Shown here in pieces: positions 1-9,044 of a stretch of 64,000 bases of DNA. The stretch is from G963674685 sp963674685 (GTDB lineage Bacteria; Lernaellota; Lernaellaia; JACKCT01). The notes beneath the pieces were generated by a model, which worked only from the letters and a program-made list of their open reading frames with translations, was not told the DNA's origin and ran no database searches. Location: positions 186,001 through 250,000 of the forward strand of contig CAXXWT010000003.1 in NCBI GenBank assembly GCA_963674685.2, given 5' to 3'. Position numbers and translations under genes: made by a program. Within the stretch, counting starts at the first letter, position 1. Every line of letters begins with the position of its first letter.

Positions 1-1362
1 AACGTTCAGGGCAGGGTGACGGATGTGCATCCCGGTCCCATCGTCACCATGTTCGAGTATGAACCGGCGGCGGGAATCAAGGTCAATAAAATCGCCAATC
101 TCGAAGACGATCTGGCCATGGTGCTGCGGGCCGAGAGCATTCGCATTATCGCGCCGATTCCCGGGAAGGGCGCCGTGGGAATCGAGGTTCCCAACAAAGC
201 CCGCGAAGTCATATACCTGCGTGAGCTGCTGGAATCCGCGCCGTTTCAAAAAGCCGACGATCCCCTGGCGGTGGCGTTCGGCAAAAGCATTACCGGCGAG
301 CCGGTGATTCAGAATCTGGCGAAGATGCCGCATCTTTTGATCGCCGGAACGACCGGCGCGGGCAAGTCGGTTTTCATCAACTCCATCATCACGTCCATTT
401 TGTACAAATCCTCGCCGGAAAACGTCCGCCTGATATTGATCGATCCGAAAATGCTCGAACTTTCCGATTACGCGGAAATCCCGCACCTTCTCTATCCGGT
501 TTGCACGCAGCCCAAAAAAGCGGCGATGCTTCTGCGCTGGGCCGTGGAGGAAATGGAGGATCGCTACGCGAAGATGCGCGACATGGGCGTACGCAACGTG
601 GACAGCTACAATAAAAAGATCGAGAAGCGCCAGCAGCAATCGGGCGGTCTTTTCAAAACAGACGATGATCAGGATCACTTGAAAAAGCTGCCGTACATCG
701 TCGTGATTATCGACGAACTCGCCGACCTGATGATGATCGCTCCCAAGCAACTGGAAGAATCCATCGCGCGCCTGGCGCAAATGGCCCGCGCCGCCGGCAT
801 TCATCTCATACTCGCCACGCAGAGGCCCAGCGTCGACGTGATCACCGGCGTCATCAAAAACAATCTGCCCGCCCGCGTGAGTTTTCGGGTTTCTTCGCGT
901 ATCGATTCCCGGACGATTCTGGACACGCTGGGGGCGCATACGCTTTTGGGAAAAGGCGACATGCTCTTCCTGCCGCCGACCTCCAGCAGGATACGCAGGA
1001 TTCACGGATGCTGGATATCCGAGGAAGAGGTCCAGGATGTCGTGCAGTACCTTAAGAAATACGGGAAACCGAATTACGACCAAAACGTTATCAAGGCCAT
1101 CGACGAGGCGCTCCAAAGCGGCAGCGACGACAATTTTGATGACGGAGAGGTGGACCCGGTATTCGATCAGGCCGTGGAGATCGTCGCCCGGGAAAGGAAG
1201 GCTTCGGTCAGTTATATTCAACGCCGCCTGAAGATAGGCTACAATCGGGCCGCGAGGATCGTGGAGCAGATGGAGCGGGAAGGTATGGTCGGTCCCGCCG
1301 ACGGCACCAGCAGGCCCAGGGAGATCCTGCTTCCCGAACATATGCCCGGCGAAGAGGATTAA
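1..1362 (+). CDS. ftsK: DNA translocase FtsK/SpoIIIE, C-terminal part (5' truncated by window)
   Basis: The reading frame is open from base 1, so the N-terminal membrane part lies outside the window. The visible part is the ATP-driven motor that pumps chromosomal DNA at the division septum. A Walker A motif GTTGAGKS sits at nt 346-369 and a Walker B-type stretch VVIIDELADLMM follows near nt 700. The last roughly 65 residues form the winged-helix gamma domain (YIQRRLKIGYNRAARIVEQME), which in this family reads KOPS-type orienting sequences. A GTG at nt 16 could be mistaken for a start, but the homology continues upstream of it. lolA follows 24 nt downstream on the same strand, an arrangement common in proteobacteria. 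Confidence 0.95.
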   Translation, partial: NVQGRVTDVHPGPIVTMFEYEPAAGIKVNKIANLEDDLAMVLRAESIRIIAPIPGKGAVGIEVPNKAREVIYLRELLESAPFQKADDPLAVAFGKSITGEPVIQNLAKMPHLLIAGTTGAGKSVFINSIITSILYKSSPENVRLILIDPKMLELSDYAEIPHLLYPVCTQPKKAAMLLRWAVEEMEDRYAKMRDMGVRNVDSYNKKIEKRQQQSGGLFKTDDDQDHLKKLPYIVVIIDELADLMMIAPKQLEESIARLAQMARAAGIHLILATQRPSVDVITGVIKNNLPARVSFRVSSRIDSRTILDTLGAHTLLGKGDMLFLPPTSSRIRRIHGCWISEEEVQDVVQYLKKYGKPNYDQNVIKAIDEALQSGSDDNFDDGEVDPVFDQAVEIVARERKASVSYIQRRLKIGYNRAARIVEQMEREGMVGPADGTSRPREILLPEHMPGEED

Positions 1363-1386
1363 TCTTTTAACTCACGGGATGAGATA

Positions 1387-2040
1387 ATGCGCATTGCAAT
1401 ACTAATCATGGCGACTCTTTCTTTCATATTCATGACGGGAGCGGCGGTCGCCTCCGAGGCGGACACGACGCAGATTATCACCGAGGTTCAAAAAGCCCAC
1501 GCGAGCCTCGTGGATTATCGCGCGCATTTCACGCAGAGCGTGACATCATTCGGGAAGAAACAGGATGCCGCCGGAACCCTGTACATCAAATTGCCGGGAA
1601 AGATGCGGTGGGATTACGATAATCCGAGCAAGAAGTATCTCATCACCGACGGGGCGAAACTCTGGATGCATCTCGTGGACGAAAAACAGGTTTACGTGCA
1701 GCCGTTGGGCGGGTCCGCCAATGCATATCTGCCTTTGCAGATGCTGACCGGAAAGATGGATTTTTCCGCCGATTACGAGGCGGCGGATCTCGGCGACACG
1801 CAGGATCGGCACAATCTGAAATTTACTCCCAAACAAATGAAAGCGGGATTTAAAAGCGTGACGGTCGGGATCGATAAAAAAACGAAGCGCATCGTGAGAT
1901 TCGAACTGGTCGACCTTTACGGTTCGCAGACTGTCGTCCATTTGAGCAACGCGAAGATCAACACCGGTCTGGCGGATTCCATGTTTTCCTATCACGAGAC
2001 GCCGGGCGTGCAGGTTATCGAAGCGCCGAGTGCGATGTAG
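1387..2040 (+). CDS. lolA: Outer-membrane lipoprotein carrier protein LolA
   Basis: This is a 217-residue periplasmic chaperone that carries lipoproteins from the LolCDE complex to the outer membrane. The N-terminus is a classical signal peptide (MRIAILIMATLSFIFMTGAAVAS). The mature part has the LolA pattern: a helix with QKAHASLVDYRAHFTQ, then GTLYIKLPGKMRWDYDNPSKKYLITDG and LWMHLVDEKQVYVQPL. Its presence fits the large number of lipobox proteins in the window. It lies between ftsK and a small membrane protein whose start is 9 nt beyond the stop codon, so the three may be co-transcribed. Confidence 0.93.
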   Translation: MRIAILIMATLSFIFMTGAAVASEADTTQIITEVQKAHASLVDYRAHFTQSVTSFGKKQDAAGTLYIKLPGKMRWDYDNPSKKYLITDGAKLWMHLVDEKQVYVQPLGGSANAYLPLQMLTGKMDFSADYEAADLGDTQDRHNLKFTPKQMKAGFKSVTVGIDKKTKRIVRFELVDLYGSQTVVHLSNAKINTGLADSMFSYHETPGVQVIEAPSAM

Positions 2041-2049
2041 GAGGGCGTA

Positions 2050-2340
2050 ATGCTGGATTCTTTTCCCGTGGGATTTGTCGCCGGCCTGATCGTGGGCCTG
2101 GCCCTGGCTATCATCGTGGCGCGGCTCAGTCAAAGCGTCCGTTGGCTGTCGGGCATTTTCGGCCGGGACCCCATGGTGAAAAAGCTTCGGGAAACGGAAA
2201 AGCAACTTCGTCAGGCGCAGTTCGAAGCCGCTGAAAGTCAAAAACGCCTTGAAGAAAAAGACGAGTTTATCAAAAAAGCCATGGCTTCACTGGCCCAGGA
2301 AGGCAAAGGCGCGGGCGGCAATGAAATCGAGCAGGATTAA
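2050..2340 (+). CDS. Small membrane-anchored coiled-coil protein
   Basis: This 96-residue protein of unknown function has one N-terminal transmembrane helix (about residues 7-25, FVAGLIVGLALAIIVARL). A charged heptad-rich segment follows (about 45-80, KKLRETEKQLRQAQFEAAE) and probably forms a coiled coil on the cytoplasmic side. It starts 9 nt after lolA, preceded by GAGGG, so it is a likely operon member. No catalytic motif is visible. Its layout resembles small scaffold or septation-linked proteins, but no family was recognised. Confidence 0.75.
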   Translation: MLDSFPVGFVAGLIVGLALAIIVARLSQSVRWLSGIFGRDPMVKKLRETEKQLRQAQFEAAESQKRLEEKDEFIKKAMASLAQEGKGAGGNEIEQD

Positions 2341-2349
2341 AAGGGGCTT

Positions 2350-2994
2350 TTAAGAATTTTCGTCCGTTTCCGGGGTATCATCCTCACCGATATCCGAGCC
2401 GAGAATCTTCCCGAAAACTTTGGAGAAGTAGTCGTAACCCGAATACAAGGTCACGGCCAGAGCTACGTACAGGAGAATCGTTCCGAAAAGGTGCATGTCG
2501 ATCGCTACGCCGAAAATCGCTCGCTTGTAATGAAGAATCAAAAGGCCCAGGGAGTAGGCCTGTAAATTGGTTTTGAGTTTTCCCCAGCCGCTTGCGGCGA
2601 CGATGATGCCTTCGGCGGAAGCCATGGTGCGAAGACCGGTGACGCCGATTTCACGCAGGATGATCAGAACGGCGACCCATGCCGGCGCGCGGTCGAACAT
2701 CACCAGGACCATCAAGACCGTAACGACGAGAGCCTTGTCGGACAAAGGGTCGAGGAGTTTCCCGAGTTTCGTGACTTCGCCTCGGGAACGGGCCAGATAG
2801 CCGTCGAGAATATCGGTGAGGAAAGCGACGGTGAACACCAGAAAGGCCGCAAGGCTGAGGATCCTTTTCGCGGTTTCCGTGGGAGTGTAATATTCCAGAT
2901 AAGCGAGAATCAGAAGGATGGGAAACGCGCCGATGCGCGCCATGGTGACGATGTTCGCCGGGGTCCATATACGTTTCTCGGAAGCTTTCGTCAT
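2350..2994 (-). CDS. pgsA: CDP-diacylglycerol--glycerol-3-phosphate 3-phosphatidyltransferase
   Basis: This enzyme makes phosphatidylglycerol phosphate from CDP-diacylglycerol and glycerol-3-phosphate, the committed step to phosphatidylglycerol and cardiolipin. The CDP-alcohol phosphotransferase signature DGx2ARx8Gx3Dx3D is complete: DGYLAR, then eight residues, then GKLLDPLSD. Several transmembrane helices are evident, and the length (214 residues) is normal for PgsA. The start codon overlaps the stop of the upstream transglycosylase gene in an ATGA tetranucleotide, indicating translational coupling. The C-terminal tail is acidic (DIGEDDTPETDENS). Confidence 0.93.
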   Translation of the reverse strand: MTKASEKRIWTPANIVTMARIGAFPILLILAYLEYYTPTETAKRILSLAAFLVFTVAFLTDILDGYLARSRGEVTKLGKLLDPLSDKALVVTVLMVLVMFDRAPAWVAVLIILREIGVTGLRTMASAEGIIVAASGWGKLKTNLQAYSLGLLILHYKRAIFGVAIDMHLFGTILLYVALAVTLYSGYDYFSKVFGKILGSDIGEDDTPETDENS

Positions 2995-3593
2995 GGCAGT
3001 TCCAATCTGATTTCATCAATATAACGCAAAACCTTGACCACGTAAGCCTGGGTTTCGCCGATGGGGGGCACGTCGCCCAGGCGGTCCACGGGGGCGGGAC
3101 CCGAGTTGTAGGCCGCTACCGCCAGCCGGACGTTGCCTTGGTATCGCCTGAGCAGAAAATTCAGGTATCGGGCGCCGCCCTTGACGTTCTCATATACGTC
3201 ATAAGGATTGTCGCATCCGTACATTTTCGCCGTTTCCGGCATGAGTTGCATGAGGCCCAGCGCGCCGGCGGAAGATTCGGCATAAGGGTCCAGGCGGCTT
3301 TCCGCTTTGGCTACGGCCAGAAGCAGGGCGCGGTCCACTTCCTCTTCCGCCGAGACTTTCAGGATGATGCGGATGATCATGTCCCGGCTGATGTGCTGTT
3401 TCATGGCGGCGGCTTTGGCGGCGGCGTATTGCGCCTCGTGCTCCAGGATGCTTAAGCGCCCGCCGGGATCGAAGTTGGAATACTCGACCATAGCCCGGCC
3501 TTTTCGCGCCAGGGCGTTCGGCGAGTACAAGGCCGCCCATAAACAGGCGAGCAGAAGCGATAGAATTATCTTGCCGGATTGTTTCAAAATCAT
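2991..3593 (-). CDS. Lytic transglycosylase, SLT domain
   Basis: This is a 200-residue exported murein hydrolase that cleaves the MurNAc-GlcNAc bond to give 1,6-anhydro ends. A hydrophobic signal segment (IILSLLLACLWAALYSPNALA) starts the protein. The SLT family 1 fold follows, with the catalytic Glu in AVAKAESRLDPYA, the motif SSAGALGLMQLMPETAKMYG and the later YNSGPAPV. The ATG at 3593 is preferred to the GTG one codon upstream, though neither has a strong ribosome binding site. It overlaps pgsA by four bases. Confidence 0.9.
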   Translation of the reverse strand: MILKQSGKIILSLLLACLWAALYSPNALARKGRAMVEYSNFDPGGRLSILEHEAQYAAAKAAAMKQHISRDMIIRIILKVSAEEEVDRALLLAVAKAESRLDPYAESSAGALGLMQLMPETAKMYGCDNPYDVYENVKGGARYLNFLLRRYQGNVRLAVAAYNSGPAPVDRLGDVPPIGETQAYVVKVLRYIDEIRLELP

Positions 3594-3675
3594 CACGCTA
3601 CGCCGATGGCGGCGCTTGTGCCTTTCAACATCCCCCGTGCGAAAGCTAACAGCGCGCCCTTTGCGTTGTCAATGA

Positions 3676-4518
3676 TTAAACTCCGGCCAAAGCGTCGATG
3701 AGGGCTTTGCATCCCCCGCGATGAAGGTGCTTCGCGTGGTCCGCGACGCCGTCGAATTTGCGCCCGACGATTTCCTCGCACGTGAAATCGTATTGGGAGG
3801 CCTCAAGAAATCTCTCGATGATCTCCACGGCTTTCGGGTTTTTGAAATCGACCTTTCCGCCTTTTTCGATCATGTCGAGAGTATGAAGCCATATGGCCGC
3901 GCCCAGGGCTCCGCATGCGCCTCCGCACAGGCCGATGCCTCCGGCAAGCCCCGAGGCGATCGTCTGGCGCTCTTCGGATGCGCCCAATTTTTGGGCCAGC
4001 AGCGCCGCACAACTAACCGGTGGGGAGGGCGGAACCTCCGCGCCGGCTTCGGCAAAAACCGAGTTCATGACGTCGAATGCTCTCGGAGCGAAGCTTGCGG
4101 CCATGCGTGAGCAGCCGATGGTGCCGCCCTTGATAACGAAGAACATGAGCATCCGCCAGGCCGATGAGTCTTTATCCAAATCCGTGATTTCCAGGCAGTT
4201 GATATGATCTTTCATTTCCCGAAAACTCTCGACCAGTTTTTGCGCGGCGGCAATAGCCATGCTTTGAGCTTTCGCGCCGGGACCGAACAGGCGCCAGGAT
4301 TGCGCGCCGGCGGCGAGTGTCGATCCCCAAAGCATTCCGCACTGGTATCCATGTTGCATGATGCCGCCCGCGAGGGGCATGGCGGCGCGCTCTATCGGAT
4401 CGGACGGATGTTCGAACGCCGTATTGACGAGATTGAAAAGCATATCCGAGCAGGCTCTTCCCGAAAGAAAACCTTTCAGCGCGGCAAACGACGAAATCTC
4501 CAGTTTTTCCTTGCTCAT
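3676..4518 (-). CDS. C_GCAxxG_C_C family redox-type protein
   Basis: This 280-residue cytoplasmic protein has the Cys/Gly motifs of the C_GCAxxG_C_C family (putative redox or metal-binding proteins of anaerobes). The motifs are QCGMLWGSTLAAG near residue 60, IGCSRMAASFAPRAF in the middle, GLCGGACGALGAAIW near 190, and late cysteines in FTCEEIVG and GGCKALI. The spread suggests two diverged copies of the motif. An upstream in-frame ATG exists at 4560, but the ATG at 4518 has GGGAG seven bases before it and is preferred. The gene is monocistronic or leads no clear operon. The biochemical function is not established for the family. Confidence 0.78.
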   Translation of the reverse strand: MSKEKLEISSFAALKGFLSGRACSDMLFNLVNTAFEHPSDPIERAAMPLAGGIMQHGYQCGMLWGSTLAAGAQSWRLFGPGAKAQSMAIAAAQKLVESFREMKDHINCLEITDLDKDSSAWRMLMFFVIKGGTIGCSRMAASFAPRAFDVMNSVFAEAGAEVPPSPPVSCAALLAQKLGASEERQTIASGLAGGIGLCGGACGALGAAIWLHTLDMIEKGGKVDFKNPKAVEIIERFLEASQYDFTCEEIVGRKFDGVADHAKHLHRGGCKALIDALAGV

Positions 4519-4560
4519 AAAATCTCCCGAGGGGCGTTTGCGTAAAACGAATTCCAGCAT

Positions 4561-4746
4561 CTTTAGCCGTTCACGGCTTGTATTTCAACCGCCTTGCGGA
4601 TTTCGAGGCATGACGTCTTATGAAACACACGAAACCTTGAAAAGTGTCTCTTTTTGGCAGCGATAGTTTTGGCGCTTCTATTGTCATTTCATGGAAACTA
4701 TGCTTAAGCCCTTTTTGATGTTTTAACGGAATACGGAAAAACACGG
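4561..4746. other. Divergent intergenic region
   Basis: This 186-bp spacer separates the minus-strand C_GCAxxG gene from the plus-strand C25 lipoprotein, so it should hold two divergent promoters. It is AT-richer than the flanking genes. No convincing -35/-10 pair, operator dyad or terminator hairpin was found by eye. Confidence 0.5.
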
Positions 4747-6372
4747 ATGAAAAAGCATATTCTTATTTGTTTGCCGGCCGCGCTGTGCTGCCTTTTTGCC
4801 GGATGCCTGTTCGATGATGACGACCCCGGTGATAACGACGATGATTCGGGCGATGATGACGCCACTGACGAGAACAATTTCTTAAGCGAGGCTCCCGTCG
4901 CCGTCGTCGTGACGACTTCGGAAATGCTGGAGGCCTGGCAACCTTTCGCGCAGTGGAAAAACCGCACCGGATTCAGGACGGATGTGGTTGATGTTGATGA
5001 AGTCCTGGAGGGGCGCGGCGACAATCCCACGTATTTGCGTTCCTACATTCAGCGGGAATACGAAAACGGCCTGCGTTACGTGATCCTGGGCGGCGACGCG
5101 GACCGGATTCCCTACATGCGAAGCTATACCGAGGTAAGCAACTGGGCCATGGATCTCAACGGCATTGCGCCGGTGCAGACGTATTTCGAGGAACTCGACG
5201 CCGACTGGGATAAAGACGGCGACGGGTACTACGGCGAAGACGGCGATGACATCACGGTGGAGGATCTGCGCCGGCCGAAAGTGGCCGTGGGGCGCGCGCC
5301 CGTGGAAACGCCGGAGGAAGTGGAGGGTTTTATCGCAAAGGTTATCCGGTACGAATCCGGGCAGGGGCGGATTGCCCAGCGCGCGACCGCTCCGTTATTT
5401 TTGGCGGATCTGGCGGACACCGTTCCCATCGTCGGGGATATCGACAGCGGGATCGCACACGAGCAACTCATCGCCGATTACATCCCGGAATCTTTTCAGG
5501 CGAATATGCGCCGCCTTTACGGAACGCAGGAATACGCCGAGGAAGTGGGAGCCGAGATGGGGACTACGGAAAACATCTTTCAGGCGATGGAAGATGAAGG
5601 CTACGCACTGGTGATTGCCAACACGCACGGCAACTTCCGGTATCTGACGCAGCAACTGAGTTCCTACGTGCTGCCCACGCTGGCCAACGAAACGCTTTTT
5701 GTTTTCGTGACGACTTCGTGCCTGTCGGGCAATTTCGCCGATGAATCCTACGGGGAAGGGCTCAACGACCCGCAGGAAGGCGAAGACTCCGTGGCCGAGG
5801 AATTGGTTAAAAATCCCGACGGCGGGGCGGTGAGCTACGTGGGCAACACGCTCATCGGCCTGGGACCGGCCGGCGGCGCTCAATTCAACCATGCTTTCAG
5901 TCGCGCTTTATTTCTGGAAGGCGCGTACATTCTGGGCGACGCCGTACTCGAAGCGCGTAGAACCCTATACGCCGAGGATATCCATGGAACCTACCTGGGG
6001 ATCAATTTCAGTCTTACCACGGAAATGTTTCCCGGGTCCGAGTGGTATACGCTGCGCTCGGTCATCGTGCTCGGCGATCCGACTTTGAGAATCTGGACCG
6101 CGGAGCCGGGCCGCATCGAGCTCACCGGGCCGGATACAGTTTCGCCCGGTTCGAGTTTAACCTATCTTGTTGAAATTGAAGGCGAATCCGCCTCGGGAGT
6201 CACCGTTACATGGCTCGAAAACAAAGATGGCGGCGATTTTATGACGCTGGTTGAGTCCGATGAGGATGGAAACGCGGAATTTCCCCCGTCATCAAGTTGC
6301 GAGGCGGTTGTAACGGCCTATAAATACGGCTATCAGCCCGCAAGCCTCGATGTGCATTGCGAAGGCCTGTAA
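4747..6372 (+). CDS. Gingipain-like C25 cysteine peptidase lipoprotein with Asp-rich linker
   Basis: This 541-residue lipoprotein has a signal peptide ending in the lipobox LFAGC, followed at once by an Asp-rich linker (DDDDPGDNDDDSGDDD). The body resembles peptidase family C25. It has a caspase-like strand pattern, GLRYVILGGDADRIP near residue 115, a probable catalytic His294 in ANTHGN and Cys325 in TTSCLSGNF. Near the C-terminus, the segment VIVLGDPTLRIW is typical of C25 catalytic domains before an Ig-like domain (about residues 460-541). It is probably surface-exposed on the outer membrane. No Por secretion C-terminal domain is visible, unlike true gingipains. Substrate unknown. Confidence 0.82.
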   Translation: MKKHILICLPAALCCLFAGCLFDDDDPGDNDDDSGDDDATDENNFLSEAPVAVVVTTSEMLEAWQPFAQWKNRTGFRTDVVDVDEVLEGRGDNPTYLRSYIQREYENGLRYVILGGDADRIPYMRSYTEVSNWAMDLNGIAPVQTYFEELDADWDKDGDGYYGEDGDDITVEDLRRPKVAVGRAPVETPEEVEGFIAKVIRYESGQGRIAQRATAPLFLADLADTVPIVGDIDSGIAHEQLIADYIPESFQANMRRLYGTQEYAEEVGAEMGTTENIFQAMEDEGYALVIANTHGNFRYLTQQLSSYVLPTLANETLFVFVTTSCLSGNFADESYGEGLNDPQEGEDSVAEELVKNPDGGAVSYVGNTLIGLGPAGGAQFNHAFSRALFLEGAYILGDAVLEARRTLYAEDIHGTYLGINFSLTTEMFPGSEWYTLRSVIVLGDPTLRIWTAEPGRIELTGPDTVSPGSSLTYLVEIEGESASGVTVTWLENKDGGDFMTLVESDEDGNAEFPPSSSCEAVVTAYKYGYQPASLDVHCEGL

Positions 6373-6568
6373 AACTCAGAATTCTGAAATAAAAACAGAT
6401 ATTTGAGGCCGTTTAGGCCCTGTAAATCCGAAACTGCCAGTGAATATCTTATAAAATGGATATGGCATTTATGGCATATACTTTGCTTTATGGGTATTTG
6501 AGATGGATTTTGCTCAATTGAAATCCTGCATGTGCAATTGGGAATACGTCATTTGACGGAGAGTAACA
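6373..6568. other. Intergenic region upstream of the Beta_propel lipoprotein
   Basis: This AT-rich 196-bp spacer contains short near-repeats such as ATATGGCATTTATGGCATAT (about 6460-6480). It probably carries the promoter of the downstream gene. No complete promoter was assigned, and no strong terminator follows the C25 gene. Confidence 0.45.
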
Positions 6569-8887
6569 ATGGTTTCAATTCAAAGGTTTCTCGCGATCAT
6601 TCTGGGTCTGGTTATTCTGGGCGCTTTCGCAACCGGGTGCGGGTGCCATAGCGACTCCGACGACGACGACGCGACAGAACAAAGCGAAGGATTGATTCGT
6701 TGTGAGGATTGCGACGATGTTTTGCGCTGGGTGCGCATTGTCGCCCTGGAGGATATGAAAAGGCGGATCAACGCCAATATTGAAGAAGCCGAAAACTGGT
6801 ATGGCGGCGACGTTCCTTTTGGCGACGACGACTGGGACGATGATTACAGCGATGACGACGCTCCGGTTTCCGACGATGACGACGAATCAACCGGCAACGA
6901 CGACCAGGACGCCGCCGATGACGATCAGGATTATTCCGACACCAACACGCAGGAAGAGGACGTTGACGAGGCCGATATCGTCAAAACCGACGGCAATCTC
7001 CTGTATCTGCTCAGCGGCGGAATGCTGATCATTTTCGATCCCGCCGATGACGGCGAAGCTCTGGAACTGTCCAGGACCGATGTCGAAGGCGCGACGCTGG
7101 AAATGTTCATTTACGGCGGCTACGTCGTCGTGTTTTCGGGCATCGGGGCCTACAGCCTTCCCGAGAACGTCTGGCCCGATCTTTCGAGGGATGAAATCAA
7201 CGGCGAGATTCTCCTGATCACCATCATCGACGCCGGCAACAGCGCCAATCCAGAAACGATCAGAAAATTTTACGCCGAAGGTTCATATATCAGCTCCCGG
7301 CGAATCGACAACATGGTGCGGATGGCCGTCGTGACGCGCCCCGCCGGCCCTGAAGTGGCGACCTATATCGATCCCTGGGATTACATGGACGGCGACTGGA
7401 ATCTGGACGAAGACGCCCTGCGACAGGCTTACAGCGAACTGATGGAAAGCAATATGAACGCCATCGAAAACGCGAGCCTGGAAGACTGGCTGCCGCGATA
7501 TTTCGATGATCGCATGGACGACAACCCGCGCAGCGGTTTCCTGTCGGACTGCGAGGATTTCTTTCACCCCGTCGATCCCATGGGGCGAAGCGTCTCGACG
7601 CTTTTGACGATCAATATCAGCGACCCGCTGGAAAGGCAGCCGGACATTGCGCTTCTGGCCGACGGACAGATGATTTATTCCTCCGTCGACGCGTTATACA
7701 TGGCCGGCGAAGCGGATACGGCCTATGAGTGGTTCGACGAAGACTCTCTGCAAAGCTCCTGGATCCACAAATTCGCTTTAAAATCCGGCCAGGCGCAGCC
7801 CGCCTACGTCGGCAGCGTCAAAGTGGACGGTTTCGTCCTGAATCAATTTTCCATGGGGGAATACCAGGGCTATCTGCGCGTGGCGACCACGACGGGATGG
7901 TGGGGCGAAACGTTAAGCAATCACGTATACGTCATCGCCCAGGGGGATCAGAGGCTCGAAATCGTCGGACGGGTCAGCGGCATCGCATCGGGTGAAAACA
8001 TCCGGTCGGCCCGCTTCATGGGCTCCAAAGGCTACCTGGTGACCTTCGAACAAACCGATCCCCTGTTCACGCTGGATATGAGTCAACCGACGAACCCGCA
8101 AATCGTGGGAGAACTGGAAATCCCGGGATTCTCCACGTACATCCATCCCTTCGACGATAACCACATCCTGACCATCGGGCAGGACGGGGATGAATGGGGT
8201 TCCACGGGCGGAGTCGTATTGCAGCTGTTCGATATCTCGGATTTCGCTTCTCCCACCCTGGGTTACAGGGAAGTCGTGGCGCAAGGCTGGGACGCCGATT
8301 CCGCGGCGCTATACGATCACAAGGCATTTTTGTATTACAAATCCCTGGACCTTCTGGCGATTCCGATCAAGGATTATGGCTGGGACACTTACTATGACGA
8401 CGATTTCGACGACGACATGCCCGATGAACAGGTGGATCTGCCGGGCGTCGATCCCAATCCCGGCGATGACGACGTTTCCGACGATGATGACGCTGCCGAC
8501 GATGACGACGCCTCCGACGATGACGACGCCTCCGACGATGACGATGCCGTGGACGACGATGATGACTCCTACGGAGAAGATGCGTTTTCCGGCGTCTATG
8601 TCTATGAGGTCGCCGCAGAAAGCGGATTTACCCTGAAGGGCAAGATCGAACATACGGATTACCAGGCCGAGGAAGGCAGTCAGTGGTACGGCGATCTGCC
8701 CGTGGTGCGCCGCAGCGTCGTGATCGGCGACTACCTCTACACGATTTCCGACGCGGCTCTGGTGGCGACGCGCATCGAGAACCTGGAAGATGTGTTCAGC
8801 GACGATTTGCCTTATGAAAGCCCCTGGCTCGACGATTATTGGGGAGACGACGACATCGTCGACGACGCCGACGGCTGGGCGGAATAA
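6569..8887 (+). CDS. Beta_propel (PF09826-type) secreted lipoprotein with Asp-rich inserts
   Basis: This 772-residue protein has a signal peptide with lipobox-like FATGC, followed by GCHSDSDDDD. The phrase TNTQEEDVDEADIVKTDGNLLYLLSGG is the hallmark start of the secreted C-terminal beta-propeller family. In that family the propeller repeats run to the C-terminus (SARFMGSKGYLVTFEQTDPLFTLD). Two Asp-rich regions interrupt the protein, at about residues 85-130 and 630-675. The second one probably loops out of a propeller blade. The family is predicted extracytoplasmic and has no assigned enzyme activity. A stem-loop terminator follows at 8907-8935. Confidence 0.85.
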   Translation: MVSIQRFLAIILGLVILGAFATGCGCHSDSDDDDATEQSEGLIRCEDCDDVLRWVRIVALEDMKRRINANIEEAENWYGGDVPFGDDDWDDDYSDDDAPVSDDDDESTGNDDQDAADDDQDYSDTNTQEEDVDEADIVKTDGNLLYLLSGGMLIIFDPADDGEALELSRTDVEGATLEMFIYGGYVVVFSGIGAYSLPENVWPDLSRDEINGEILLITIIDAGNSANPETIRKFYAEGSYISSRRIDNMVRMAVVTRPAGPEVATYIDPWDYMDGDWNLDEDALRQAYSELMESNMNAIENASLEDWLPRYFDDRMDDNPRSGFLSDCEDFFHPVDPMGRSVSTLLTINISDPLERQPDIALLADGQMIYSSVDALYMAGEADTAYEWFDEDSLQSSWIHKFALKSGQAQPAYVGSVKVDGFVLNQFSMGEYQGYLRVATTTGWWGETLSNHVYVIAQGDQRLEIVGRVSGIASGENIRSARFMGSKGYLVTFEQTDPLFTLDMSQPTNPQIVGELEIPGFSTYIHPFDDNHILTIGQDGDEWGSTGGVVLQLFDISDFASPTLGYREVVAQGWDADSAALYDHKAFLYYKSLDLLAIPIKDYGWDTYYDDDFDDDMPDEQVDLPGVDPNPGDDDVSDDDDAADDDDASDDDDASDDDDAVDDDDDSYGEDAFSGVYVYEVAAESGFTLKGKIEHTDYQAEEGSQWYGDLPVVRRSVVIGDYLYTISDAALVATRIENLEDVFSDDLPYESPWLDDYWGDDDIVDDADGWAE

Positions 8888-8906
8888 TCCAAAGTAAAAC
8901 GTAATC

Positions 8907-8935
8907 GCGGGGAGTCTTTATGGCTCCCCGTTCTT
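8907..8935 (+). terminator. Rho-independent terminator after the Beta_propel gene
   Basis: The 7-bp arms CGGGGAG (8908-8914) and CTCCCCG (8924-8930) pair perfectly around a 9-nt loop, followed by the T-rich run TTCTTAT. It lies about 20 nt after the stop codon at 8887, a normal distance for an intrinsic terminator. Confidence 0.75.
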
Positions 8936-8985
8936 ATCGCCTCGACGATAACGGCGCATGCCCAGGCGGCGTTTGAATTGCATCC

Positions 8986-9025
8986 GATTCGAGAATCCAT
9001 GATAATGCGTCGATTCGTCGAATCG
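8986..9025. promoter_or_regulatory. Pair of GATTC/GAATC dyads upstream of the FG-GAP/glycosidase/kinase operon
   Basis: Two related palindromes lie just before the start codon at 9045. The first is GATTC-GA-GAATC (8986-8997). The second is CGATTCG-T-CGAATCG (9011-9025), which is perfect over seven base pairs per arm. They share the half-site GATTC and their centres are about 26 bp apart, close to two and a half helical turns. This looks like a double operator for a dimeric regulator not encoded in the window. The second dyad could alternatively form an RNA hairpin just upstream of the ribosome binding site. Confidence 0.4.
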
Positions 9026-9044
9026 CTCAATTTCGGAGGCGCCA

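Noticed and set aside
1546..2241. 231-codon minus-strand frame opposite lolA
   Set aside because: It is antisense to a well-supported gene and has a His/Arg-rich composition without a family match.
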